From contig CAZTQN010000026.1 of the NCBI GenBank assembly GCA_964615765.1, forward strand, positions 1 through 59,429: DNA of 59,429 nucleotides, read 5' to 3'. Position numbers and translations under genes: made by a program. Origin of the DNA: CAZTQN01 sp964615765 (GTDB lineage: Bacteria > Planctomycetota > Phycisphaerae > Phycisphaerales > UBA1924). This document shows, one piece after another, positions 24,805 through 33,158 of this stretch. Every line of letters begins with the position of its first letter. Positions within the stretch are counted from its first letter, which is position 1. The notes under the pieces were generated by a model that did no database searches, had not been told where the DNA came from, and saw only the letters and a program-made list of their open reading frames with translations.

Positions 24805-27081
24805 TTACGGCGTCGCGGGCGGCCCGATTCGGGCCGGCATCACCAACACGGCCGCCGTCGGCCCGTCCTGCCCGGGCAGCAGGGCCGTCCGGATCTCAAC
24901 CCGCCCGGCCCGGGTCATCGCGGGAACCTCGACGCGGATGGGCCACCACCGCTCCAGGTCACCCGCCTGGGCCGGGTCCAGATCGACCGATGCCCCGGCG
25001 ATGCGCTGCTCGCCCTCGAACACCTCGATGCTGACGCGCGTCGGCTCGCACGAGCGGCACGCCTGGGCCCCGGCCGGGTCCAGCGTCGCACGCGACAGCA
25101 GCACCCGGGCCGCGCCCGGCTCCAGCGGGGCCGAGATGACCCCGGGCGTCGGCGCGTGCCCGTAGGGGCCGATGCGGAACGCCGGCCGCGTCCAGCCGAA
25201 GGGCAAGTGGGCCCACATCTCCAGCGGCGAGACGGGCCCGGCGGAGGTCGACCACGCGTCAAGCTTGGTCAGCCCCGCGGCGGGCCGGTTGGTTTCGATG
25301 ACGTACCCGGTTGTCGGGAGCGTGGGCGACGCGCTCCGCCGCGCGACGGCGAGCGGCGGGACGACGTCAATATCCCGCCCGTCCTCACGCTCGATCACCA
25401 GCCGATCGACCACGCGGACCACGCCGTCAACGCCGATCGTGATCGGCACCGCGCGGTCCCACGCGACGCGCGTGCCCTCGTCGGCGGGCGTGCCCGCGTT
25501 GGGCAGCGCGATCTTGGAGCGGAAGCCGTCCGCGTCGAAGTCGGTGATCGTCCGGTTCTGGCCCAGCCACGGGTTGTGATGGGTGACTTCGACGTCCGTG
25601 CGCCGCAGCGTGTGGTGCACCAGCCCGCGGGCCGACCACGACGCCATGCTCCACGGGGCCAGGCCGTGATCGAACAGCGACAGCCCGGTGTCGGACGATC
25701 CCTTGGCGTTGTCGAGCACGACCAGCACCGTGCCGGGCGGGAGGGGCGGCTCGGCCTGAGCGATCGCGGCGATCTGCGCGGCCTGCTGTTCGTCGAGATC
25801 GGCCCGCGACTGGTAGTTCAACTGCTGACCGACCATGACGACCGCGCCGAGCACGCCGGCCACGCCGATCCCGCCGGCCATCACGCCGCGAAGTGCCCGC
25901 GCCGGCGCTCCCGCGCCCGTTCGCCACACGAGGTTGACGATCGCCGCCAGCACGATCGCCAGCCCGATGCTGGAGACGTAGGTGTTTCGGAGTTCGACCG
26001 TCTGCCCGCGGAAGGGAATAACGGGCACGAACGCGAGCAGCCAAATGAGCACGCCCGCGGCCCATGTGCACGCCCCGCGCACCAGCGCCTCGTCCATCCA
26101 CGCCCAGCCGGGCTTCGGGGCGATGGTCACACCCCGCTCGCGCACCGCCGCCCGGGCCCACACGCCACCGAGCACGCCCGCGAGCGCGACCACGGCGAGC
26201 CCCCACCCGCTGGCGAGCCACTCCGTCCCGCGGATGAACCCGCCGACGACCATGTGCCGCAGGTTGACGGTGTGCAGCCCGACGACCATGTCGGCGACGG
26301 CGCTGAGGCGTTTGGGCAGTTCCTCGCCGGAGATGAACGAGCCCGCGCCGCCGCGGGCCGTCTTCGGGGCGGTGATGATGAGCAGCGCGACATACACGAG
26401 CATCGGCACGCCGGAGACGACGCCGGCGATGATCGATCGCAGCACGCCGCGGGGCGAGCGGACCACGCCCGCCGCGCAGGCCAGGAGCGGGATCATCAGA
26501 ATGATCATCACCGGCTGTTCGTACAGGCAGGGGGCCGCGAAGCCCAGCGCGGCCATCAGCGGCAAACGCCACCGCCCGTCCGCGCCGTCGATATAGCGGA
26601 TCGCCAGCAGCGTGATGCCCAGCACCGCGGCGAGGCTCTGGCTGATCGAGACCGCCGTGGCCCAGAAGACCACGTCCGCCGGGAGCGGCATGAGCAGGAA
26701 GCCCAGCGCCCCCGCCGTCGCCGCGGTCCGCGTCAGACGCATGCGCCGTAAAAGCGCATACAGCAGCCCCGCCACGCCCGCGTGCGTCGCCGCCCCGAGC
26801 AGGTGCAGCACCCACATGTGGTTCCACAGGCTGGTGTGCAGGTAGAACCAGTGCAGCATCAGCAGCGGGCGCCAGAAATACTTGTAATCGCGCCACGGCC
26901 CCTGGGCCCAGTCCGCCGCCCCCGTCACCGGGTCGCGGACGCTGCAGCTCCAGTCATCGAGGTACTTGCCCCAGTCCCCGCCGAGGATGAACAGCGCGAT
27001 GACCGCGATCAGCACCGGGAACGCCCAGCGTGCCAGCCGCGAATCGTCGGAAGGCGTTGTTGGGTTCGGGGCGGCGGGCAC
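24805..27081 (-). CDS. Large multi-pass membrane protein, glycosyltransferase-like
   Basis: A 758-residue protein. The first about 425 residues hold roughly ten membrane segments (for example FPVLIAVIALFILGG, GITLLAIRYI, PVMIILMIPLLACAAG, CTWAAGVLIWLLAFVPVI), with a periplasmic-type loop containing DDWS after the first helix. The remaining about 330 residues are soluble and beta-rich. The topology resembles polyprenyl-phosphate-dependent (GT39/GT83-like) glycosyltransferases, where an early acidic residue is catalytic, but I see no decisive motif. It is 141 bp upstream of rfbH on the same strand, suggesting a role in polysaccharide assembly. Confidence 0.65.
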   Translation of the reverse strand: MPAAPNPTTPSDDSRLARWAFPVLIAVIALFILGGDWGKYLDDWSCSVRDPVTGAADWAQGPWRDYKYFWRPLLMLHWFYLHTSLWNHMWVLHLLGAATHAGVAGLLYALLRRMRLTRTAATAGALGFLLMPLPADVVFWATAVSISQSLAAVLGITLLAIRYIDGADGRWRLPLMAALGFAAPCLYEQPVMIILMIPLLACAAGVVRSPRGVLRSIIAGVVSGVPMLVYVALLIITAPKTARGGAGSFISGEELPKRLSAVADMVVGLHTVNLRHMVVGGFIRGTEWLASGWGLAVVALAGVLGGVWARAAVRERGVTIAPKPGWAWMDEALVRGACTWAAGVLIWLLAFVPVIPFRGQTVELRNTYVSSIGLAIVLAAIVNLVWRTGAGAPARALRGVMAGGIGVAGVLGAVVMVGQQLNYQSRADLDEQQAAQIAAIAQAEPPLPPGTVLVVLDNAKGSSDTGLSLFDHGLAPWSMASWSARGLVHHTLRRTDVEVTHHNPWLGQNRTITDFDADGFRSKIALPNAGTPADEGTRVAWDRAVPITIGVDGVVRVVDRLVIEREDGRDIDVVPPLAVARRSASPTLPTTGYVIETNRPAAGLTKLDAWSTSAGPVSPLEMWAHLPFGWTRPAFRIGPYGHAPTPGVISAPLEPGAARVLLSRATLDPAGAQACRSCEPTRVSIEVFEGEQRIAGASVDLDPAQAGDLERWWPIRVEVPAMTRAGRVEIRTALLPGQDGPTAAVLVMPARIGPPATP

Positions 27082-27143
27082 GGGCCCGCATGCTAACGGC
27101 GGGCGCGGGCTTCAGCCAGCGGTGCGGCGGCGTGCTCGCGGGC

Positions 27144-27476
27144 TCACGCCGCGCGGGCGCTCGCGTGGACCGTCGTCCGCACGCGCACGCCCGGCGTTGG
27201 GGGCACGTGCAACTGGCTGACCCACCCGCCGAAACCGTTGCGCTTCACGCCCGAGGCGGCGTAGTCGGCCAGCCACACGCCGTCGTCGAGCAGGTAGCTG
27301 AAATCATGGTCGCCCTCGGCGAGGTCGATCGTCACCGTCCACCACCCGGTAGACTCTCGCCGCATGTCCAGGGCACGGGCTCGCCACCCGGTAAAACTGC
27401 CCACCAGTTGCACGCGGCGGGCCTCGGGGAGATAGACGCGGAACGTATGCGAAGTGCCGTTGTCGCGGATGACCAT
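27144..27476 (-). CDS. Small stand-alone CBM48/AMPK-type glycogen-binding domain protein
   Basis: A 110-residue protein that is almost entirely one early-set domain: TFRVYLPEARRVQLVGSFTG, W and then WTVTIDLAEGDHDFSYLLDD. This matches the N-terminal domain of branching/debranching enzymes and the AMPK beta glycogen-binding domain (CBM48). There is no catalytic part. It may bind storage glucan, or serve as an isolated regulatory module. It starts 62 bp upstream of the large membrane protein on the same strand; a functional tie to the sugar cluster is not shown. Confidence 0.78.
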   Translation of the reverse strand: MVIRDNGTSHTFRVYLPEARRVQLVGSFTGWRARALDMRRESTGWWTVTIDLAEGDHDFSYLLDDGVWLADYAASGVKRNGFGGWVSQLHVPPTPGVRVRTTVHASARAA

Positions 27477-27617
27477 GGTCGGTGTCTCTCGGGGTCCAAG
27501 GGCGAGCGCCGGAACTCCCCGGCGGCGTTTCTATCGGGCCCGCCATCGGGTGACTTTCGCCCGCGCGTGTTCCCGCCATGCATTTCCGCGCGGAGCGCCC
27601 GGGCAGGGGGCGGCGCC

Positions 27618-29501
27618 ATGCTGGCCGCCGCGGGCGTGCTGCTCTTCGGGGCGGTGGGGGGGCTGACGGGGTGCGGCTCCAAGCAGAAGCCCGCCCCGAG
27701 CCCGGCCGCGCCCCCCGCCGCGGAGACGAATCCGGGCCCACCCGCCCCCAGCGCCCGCACCCGTCCGGCCGCCTGGGTCGACCTCGACCCGCCGGCCCTG
27801 TTGAGCCTGTCGATCGTCGAGCCGGGGCAGACGGCGATCGTTCCGCTGACGCCGACGGCGCGGGAGATCGCCGCGGGCTCCGTCCGCATCCGCCGCGGGC
27901 CCGAAGGCTGGCCGGAGCGTGCCCCCTTGGTGCGTCTGTCTGTCGGGCTCGAGCCAGATACGTCCACGCCCGCGTCCGCCGCCGCGGCCCAGATGCGGCG
28001 CCGGTGGCTGGGCCTTCCGACGGCGGGCCCGACGAGCTGGCGGGCCGAGCGGGCGAACCGCGCCGAACTCGCCGACGGGCGGCCGGGATTCTGGGTCGCC
28101 GCGATCGACGTCCCCGCGTCCGCCGCGCGCGGGCGATCGATCACGCTCGGCCTGGGTGAGAGCGACGCGTCCGCGAGCGTCGCCGTCGCCCCCGTCGGGC
28201 AGCGCACGGGCTGGAACGTGCCACGGGAATCGAACGCCGGCGCCATCGCCTGGGCCCGCGAGATCGCCGCTGCCCCGTGGGACCGCTGGCGGGCCGACGT
28301 GCTGGGCGTGTCGATCGAGCCCGACGAGGACCCGGTGCTCGCGGCGATCGGGCGGCAGGTCTCCGCCGGCGTGCTCGCCCTGCTCAACCGCGTCAACGCG
28401 GCCGACCCGGACCTGCGCGATCGCCTGGTCGCGGCCCTCGCCGTCCGACTCACGCCCGAGGTCGCGCCGCCCGTGCCGCTGCCGCCCGTCGCGCCCGACG
28501 TGGTCGAACTCGCGCAAGCGCTCCGCGACCCCGGCACGCCGACGGCCCGCGTGATCGAAGTCGTGCGGGCCGCGCTCGATCGCCGACGCGGCGTGGGCGC
28601 CTGGGTCATCAGCGACGCGCCCGCCCAGGACGCCACCGGCGGGGCCCGGGCCCAGTTCGGCGTCATCAGCCTCGCCGACGAGCCCGTCGCCGTCACCATC
28701 GACGCCCCGGCGATGTCGGCCCCCGAGGTGCTGCTGGCGGGCCCGCTGGGCGTGCAGGCGGCGTCGGTGGTGCTCGAGCCGCCCGCCGGTCCCGACCCGG
28801 AACTGCTCGCGTCGTCGAGCATGCCGCTGGCCCCGGCCGCCGCACGCACGGCGGCGACGCCGACGGCGGACTTCTCCGTCCGCGCCGACGGGCTCGACCT
28901 GGTCCGGACCGCCGTGCCGCGCCCCGTGCCCGTCACGCCCCCCGGCGCCGACGTGGGCCCGCTGCTCCCGGACTGGTCGGCGAGCACGCTGCTGATCGCC
29001 TCATCGCACCCGGGCCCGACGCCGCCCGTCCCCGCGCCCGCCGCGGGCGATCTCGTGCGCGGACGCTTGTACGCCGAACTGGTCGACGCCCGCCCGGCGT
29101 GGCGCTTGCTGCTCGAATGCGCCGCCGCCCCCGGCGGGGCGGAGGCGTCCATCGAGATCCACATGGGCCCCGCCGCCCGCCCGGTCGCGACCTGGCGCGT
29201 CGACGCCTCCGGCCGGATGGAAAGCGCCGGCCCGGGCCTCAGGCCGACGGCGAGCCAAAGCCGCCTCGACGTCGTCCCGACCGATCAGGGCTGGTCGATC
29301 ATCGTGCCGATCCCGGAGGGTGCGATCGAGACGCTCGTCGGGCTCGACGGCCGCCCGGCCGCGGCCTTGCGCATCGGGCTGGTCCGCCGCGCTTCGGACG
29401 GCGCGCGGCACGCTTGGCCGCGGGCCATGCTGCCCTGGCACGACACCGCCCCGCGCGCGGTCTTCGACCTGTCCGCGTGGTCGCGCACCTCGGCCCGCTG
29501 A
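27618..29501 (+). CDS. Large proline/alanine-rich lipoprotein, unrecognised
   Basis: I do not recognise this protein of about 627 residues. MLAAAGVLLFGAVGGLTGC gives a lipobox with the cysteine at 19. The n-region lacks a positive charge; an in-frame GTG at 27567 would add two arginines but lacks an SD, whereas AGGGGG precedes 27618. The C-terminal about 200 residues (SASTLLIASSHPGP..., ARPAWRLLLECAAA..., DQGWSIIVPIPEGAI) look like a beta-sandwich, reminiscent of carbohydrate-binding domains found in many planctomycete envelope proteins. It lies divergently from the CBM48 gene and converges on the outer-membrane protein. Confidence 0.65.
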   Translation: MLAAAGVLLFGAVGGLTGCGSKQKPAPSPAAPPAAETNPGPPAPSARTRPAAWVDLDPPALLSLSIVEPGQTAIVPLTPTAREIAAGSVRIRRGPEGWPERAPLVRLSVGLEPDTSTPASAAAAQMRRRWLGLPTAGPTSWRAERANRAELADGRPGFWVAAIDVPASAARGRSITLGLGESDASASVAVAPVGQRTGWNVPRESNAGAIAWAREIAAAPWDRWRADVLGVSIEPDEDPVLAAIGRQVSAGVLALLNRVNAADPDLRDRLVAALAVRLTPEVAPPVPLPPVAPDVVELAQALRDPGTPTARVIEVVRAALDRRRGVGAWVISDAPAQDATGGARAQFGVISLADEPVAVTIDAPAMSAPEVLLAGPLGVQAASVVLEPPAGPDPELLASSSMPLAPAAARTAATPTADFSVRADGLDLVRTAVPRPVPVTPPGADVGPLLPDWSASTLLIASSHPGPTPPVPAPAAGDLVRGRLYAELVDARPAWRLLLECAAAPGGAEASIEIHMGPAARPVATWRVDASGRMESAGPGLRPTASQSRLDVVPTDQGWSIIVPIPEGAIETLVGLDGRPAAALRIGLVRRASDGARHAWPRAMLPWHDTAPRAVFDLSAWSRTSAR

Positions 29502-29511
29502 GGCGGCCCGG

Positions 29512-30474
29512 TCAGAACGTCAGTTCAACGCTGGCGCCGACAAACGGAGCCGGTCGCGTCCGATCCGCCCCGACGCGGTCGCCGTTGCGATCGTCGAAAT
29601 AGAACCGCTGGTACACGTCGGCCCCGCCCTCGATGGTGACCATCGCCCAGTCGGCCGCCCGCCAGCGCAGTTCCACGCCGACCTTCGCCCGCCGGTCCCG
29701 CATCACGCCCTCGGGGATGACCGCGTCGTCCGCGAGGCGATACTCGCGGGACTGGTACTCGCCGAAGAGCGCGAGCGTCAGGTTCTGCGCCACGTCCGCC
29801 GCGATCTCGAGCGAAGGCCCGCGCGTCTGCAGCGTGACGGTGTCGGTGATCTTCCACGTCACGCCGGCGAGCGGGATGACGCTCCCGTCGCTCTCGAGTT
29901 CGCTCGTCGCCCGCAGCCCGAGGCTGAACGAGAGCATGTCGGAGACGCGGTGGTTGGCGGCGATGAACCCGCCGAAGGTCGCCGCGTCGCCGACGTCGGC
30001 GTCGCGCTCCCCGGCGAACTGGATGATCGGCCCGCCGACCAGGCTCCACGATTCGTCGATCCGCCAGAACAGCGTGGGCGTGAAGCGGATCTGGTGCACT
30101 TCCTGGAACGGGTTGCGGCCCGAGGGGATCAGGTCGCCCGCGTCGTTGAAGTCGTACCACGAGGCTTCGTAGTCGGTATCGAGGCCCCAGCGGAGCGCCT
30201 CGGCGATCGGCCCGCCGAGTTTGAGCGTCGCCCCGGCCCGGTGCACCTGCACCGACCCGTTCTGGGAGTCGCGCAGGTCGGTGTCGAAGATGTGCTCGTA
30301 CCGCGGCGTGAGGGAGAGGCTGATGTCGCCGAGCAGGCGATCGGTCGTGCGGGCCCGGGCGTCGGCGACCTGCTCCCGCTGCTGGGCCATCGCGCCCGCC
30401 GCGGTCCCAAGGACCGCGATCGTGCCCGCCGCCGTCGTGAACAACCTGACCGCCGTGTTGAACCGATTGACCAT
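29512..30474 (-). CDS. Outer-membrane beta-barrel protein
   Basis: A 320-residue exported protein. The signal peptide ends AGAMA before QQ (about residue 30). The rest shows alternating amphipathic strands (SLSLTPRYEHIF, AGATLKLGGPI, WGLDTDYEASWYDF, IRFTPTLFWRID and so on) and ends in VGASVELTF, the aromatic C-terminal signature of barrel proteins. It resembles DUF6268-type barrels of Planctomycetota and Verrucomicrobiota; function unknown. The start at 30474 is fixed by GGAGG ten bases upstream, next to a palindrome. An in-frame ATG at 30567 lies within a terminator-like hairpin and is rejected. Confidence 0.8.
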   Translation of the reverse strand: MVNRFNTAVRLFTTAAGTIAVLGTAAGAMAQQREQVADARARTTDRLLGDISLSLTPRYEHIFDTDLRDSQNGSVQVHRAGATLKLGGPIAEALRWGLDTDYEASWYDFNDAGDLIPSGRNPFQEVHQIRFTPTLFWRIDESWSLVGGPIIQFAGERDADVGDAATFGGFIAANHRVSDMLSFSLGLRATSELESDGSVIPLAGVTWKITDTVTLQTRGPSLEIAADVAQNLTLALFGEYQSREYRLADDAVIPEGVMRDRRAKVGVELRWRAADWAMVTIEGGADVYQRFYFDDRNGDRVGADRTRPAPFVGASVELTF

Positions 30475-30486
30475 CTGACCGTTCCT

Positions 30487-30501
30487 CCGCCCAATGGGCG
30501 G
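30487..30501 (-). promoter_or_regulatory. Palindrome overlapping the ribosome-binding site of the barrel gene
   Basis: CCGCCCA and TGGGCGG surround one base and directly adjoin, with two bases shared, the GGAGG ribosome-binding site. In RNA it forms a six-base-pair stem. It could limit ribosome access or be an operator. Function is inferred. Confidence 0.45.
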
Positions 30502-30538
30502 TGAGCGTATCGGTCCGACGGAGCGCGGCCCAATGACA

Positions 30539-30567
30539 ATGACCCACCGCAAGGCACGGTGGGTCAT
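30539..30567 (-). terminator. Strong hairpin downstream of tRNA-Gly
   Basis: Perfect 11-bp arms, ATGACCCACCG and CGGTGGGTCAT, flank a 7-base loop. It lies about 54 bases after the tRNA-Gly 3' end on the minus strand and is followed by TGTCATT, only weakly U-rich. It is probably the terminator of the tRNA transcript, or an attenuator before the barrel gene. Confidence 0.55.
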
Positions 30568-30620
30568 CTGGGATGCACGAATCGTTTTGAGATGTCCGAG
30601 TCTGAGATGTCGATCCGGAA

Positions 30621-30692
30621 AGAGGGCGAAGGGGCTTGAACCCTCGACCTACACGTTGGCAACGTGTCGCTCTACCACTGAGCTACGCCCTC
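30621..30692 (-). tRNA. tRNA-Gly (anticodon GCC)
   Basis: Reading the minus strand, GAGGGCG pairs with CGCCCTC as the acceptor stem, the D arm is GCTCAGTGGTAGAGC, the anticodon arm is ACACG-TTGCCAA-CGTGT with GCC at 34-36, and the T arm is CGAGGGTTCAAGCCCCT. The 3' CCA is not encoded and must be added by the CCA enzyme. Confidence 0.95.
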
Positions 30693-30728
30693 GGGTTGTC
30701 AGCGGGACCTTTCGGCCCGCGGGAGAGA

Positions 30729-30757
30729 ACGGTACACGCGGACCGGGCGAGCGTCAA
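30729..30757 (-). promoter_or_regulatory. Predicted sigma-70 promoter of tRNA-Gly
   Basis: On the minus strand: TTGACG (30757-30752), 17-base spacer, TACCGT (30734-30729). It sits about 37 bases before the tRNA and overlaps the 3' end of dsbD, so the tRNA can be transcribed independently. Confidence 0.6.
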
Positions 30758-32901
30758 CGCGACGCGGTCGCTTTACTCTCACCCCGGGGTCGAACCCCCA
30801 GTTGATCCAGCGCCGAGAGCACGTTCTGGGGCGTTGGCGTGTCGATGATGATCGGGGTGGAGGCATCCGGGCCGAAAATGGCCCAGGTCGGGATGCCCGT
30901 GCGGCCCAGTTCGTTGAGCTTGGCCCAGCCGGGGGCGTCCTTGGCGGTCAGATCGACCTTCATCAGCACGATGTCGGAGGACTTGAGGCGACCCCGCACC
31001 GGGTCCGGGTCGAGCACGAGCCGCTTGTTGGCCTTGCAGACGATGCACCAGGTCGCGGTGAAATCGAGGAAGACGCTCTTGTGCTCGGCCCGGGCCCGCT
31101 GGAACTGGACTGGGTCGTACTCGGTCCACACGCCGGTGACGAGCGTGCCCGTGCCCGCCGCCGACGCCTGCGCGGCCTTGAGCTCGAGGTAGTTGTTCCG
31201 GTCCGCGCCGGTCTTGTCCGCGGCGAACCAGACGAAACTGCCGGACATCGCCAGGGCCAGGGCCGTCATCAGCCCGCGCCACACGACGCTGCGCGCGATC
31301 TGGAACGTGCGGAACAACAGCCACAGCGAGGCGACCACGATGAAGAACGCCACGCCCCACCACTCGATGGATTCCTTGATGTAGGGCATGCTCGAGGTGA
31401 GGGCCTTGATGCCCGCGGCGACGAAGAAGGCCGCCGCGCCCAGCAGCAAGAGCCCCATCACCTGCTTGACCAGTTCGCTCGCCGGGCCCGTGCGCGGGAT
31501 GAACTTCAGCAGCGACGGGCGGGCCGACAGGATCAGGTACGGCAGGGCCATCCCGACGCCCAGGCCGAAGAAGATGGTCATGACGTCGAGCGCCGGCAGG
31601 GCCGTGGCGCTGGCCAGCAACCCCCCGGCGACGAAGCCGAAGCAGGGCAGGCCCAGGACCGCGGTGAACACGCCGTAGACGAACGAGCCCCACGGCGAGT
31701 CGGCCTTGGGGTTGATCATGTACACCGACTGGGGCAGGTTAATCTGGAACAGGCCCATGATCCCCAGGCCCATCAGCGCGATGACGACGCCGAGCGCGAG
31801 CGTGATCCACCAGATGCCGAAGATCCACTTCGAAGGGTCGAGGGCCGTGCTGACAAACGCCATCGGCACGCCGATCGCGGTCCAGAAGATGATGACGCCC
31901 AGCGCCATCCACAGCCCGAGCACCAGGGCCTTGGCGGGGCTCTTGGCGTGCTGGGTCAGGGTCATGATTTTGATGGGGATGACGGGCAGCACGCAGGGCG
32001 TGAGGTTCAGCACCAGCCCGCCGATCGCCGCGAACAGGAACAGGACCGGCAGGCTGTTGCCGATGGCTAGCCCGAAGAATCGACGGTCACTCCCGGCCCC
32101 GACGACGGCGGGCGTGGGCGCGCCGCTGGCGGCGGGCGTGGTGGCGTTCGGAGTAGTGGGGGGCGTGGGCTGGCTCGGGATCGCGGCGGTCGCGGTGGCC
32201 GGGCCCGTGCCGCCGAAGCTCGGCTTGGCCGCGTCAAAGTTGGCAAACAGGGCGGCGTCGGCGGCGGGGCCGAGGTCCGCCGCGGGCGCGGCGACGATCG
32301 TCACCCGCACCGGCAGGCGAAAATCCTCCGGCTGCAGGCACAGCGTGTCGTTGCAGGCCTGGAAACTGGCCTGCACCTCGAACGTCTGCTCGCCGAGCGG
32401 GGCGTCCTTGGTGACCAGGAACCGCGCGAAGAACGCGGCTTTGCCGGAGTACAGCGGGACCTCGATCGGGCGATCGCCGCCTTCTGGGTCCGGGGCCTTG
32501 CCGATCTTCGTCGCCGGGTACTGCGTCCCGACAAACCGCTCGATCCACGCCGGCAGCACCGCCTTGCCCTGATCGTTCAGAACCGGGCCGATCTGCGTGC
32601 GGATGGCGAACTCGTCGACGGCCTTCGGCAGTTTCTCGTGGGCCGCGGGCCAGGTGTGGAACTCCGGGCCGTGGTCGATCTCGACCGCGACCACCAACTC
32701 CCCGCCCTGGGTCACCTTCGGGAACTGCGGCACCGCCCGCAGCCGGATCGGGCCGGATTCGACCACGCCCGGGCTGCCGGCCGGCGCGGGCGCCTGCCCG
32801 CGGGCCACCCCGACGGGCGAGAGCCCCCCGATGACGATCGCCAACACCACCGCCGCCCAGCGCGGCACGGACAGCAGACTCGAGAAAATCGAAACGGTCA
32901 T
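30754..32901 (-). CDS. dsbD: Thiol:disulfide interchange protein DsbD
   Basis: A 715-residue inner-membrane protein that passes reducing equivalents from cytoplasmic thioredoxin to the periplasm. In order: signal peptide (about 1-36), an N-terminal periplasmic domain with the CNDTLC cysteine pair (C183, C188), a proline/threonine linker, the transmembrane domain with its two redox cysteines C303 (LTPCVLPV) and C420 (GLPCFGF), and a C-terminal thioredoxin domain with CIVC (619-622). All six expected cysteines are present. The ATG at 32901 begins the signal peptide; the frame is open to 33195 without good start signals. Divergent from fliM. Confidence 0.92.
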   Translation of the reverse strand: MTVSIFSSLLSVPRWAAVVLAIVIGGLSPVGVARGQAPAPAGSPGVVESGPIRLRAVPQFPKVTQGGELVVAVEIDHGPEFHTWPAAHEKLPKAVDEFAIRTQIGPVLNDQGKAVLPAWIERFVGTQYPATKIGKAPDPEGGDRPIEVPLYSGKAAFFARFLVTKDAPLGEQTFEVQASFQACNDTLCLQPEDFRLPVRVTIVAAPAADLGPAADAALFANFDAAKPSFGGTGPATATAAIPSQPTPPTTPNATTPAASGAPTPAVVGAGSDRRFFGLAIGNSLPVLFLFAAIGGLVLNLTPCVLPVIPIKIMTLTQHAKSPAKALVLGLWMALGVIIFWTAIGVPMAFVSTALDPSKWIFGIWWITLALGVVIALMGLGIMGLFQINLPQSVYMINPKADSPWGSFVYGVFTAVLGLPCFGFVAGGLLASATALPALDVMTIFFGLGVGMALPYLILSARPSLLKFIPRTGPASELVKQVMGLLLLGAAAFFVAAGIKALTSSMPYIKESIEWWGVAFFIVVASLWLLFRTFQIARSVVWRGLMTALALAMSGSFVWFAADKTGADRNNYLELKAAQASAAGTGTLVTGVWTEYDPVQFQRARAEHKSVFLDFTATWCIVCKANKRLVLDPDPVRGRLKSSDIVLMKVDLTAKDAPGWAKLNELGRTGIPTWAIFGPDASTPIIIDTPTPQNVLSALDQLGVRPRGESKATASR

Positions 32902-33158
32902 ACCAGTGGTACTCGCATGGCTCGCCCGCGTTGCCGGGTACAGACCCCCACGCGCGGCTGGCTTCCGGTTGGATGCCCGGCGGGGCGGTTGCGCCGCCGA
33001 ACAGAGCATCATTGGTCGACCGAGCGGGAAGGTTCGGTTGAGTTGGTTTGGGTTCGGGGTTTGCCCGGATACCGGAGTGGTGCAGGGCCGGCGGGGGATG
33101 GTCCGATAGTTTCCCCGCGCGGCGGGTGCCTGCGCGATGTGAGCGGTGGTCGCCTGCC

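Noticed and set aside
30539..30567. ATG at 30567 as the start of the barrel-protein gene
   Set aside because: It would place the start inside a strong hairpin and add 31 residues before a good signal peptide that has its own GGAGG site.
33103..33110. CCGATAGT upstream of fliM as a FliA (sigma-28) -10 element
   Set aside because: It partly resembles GCCGATAA, but no TAAA-type -35 is found at the right distance, so a flagellar promoter is not supported.
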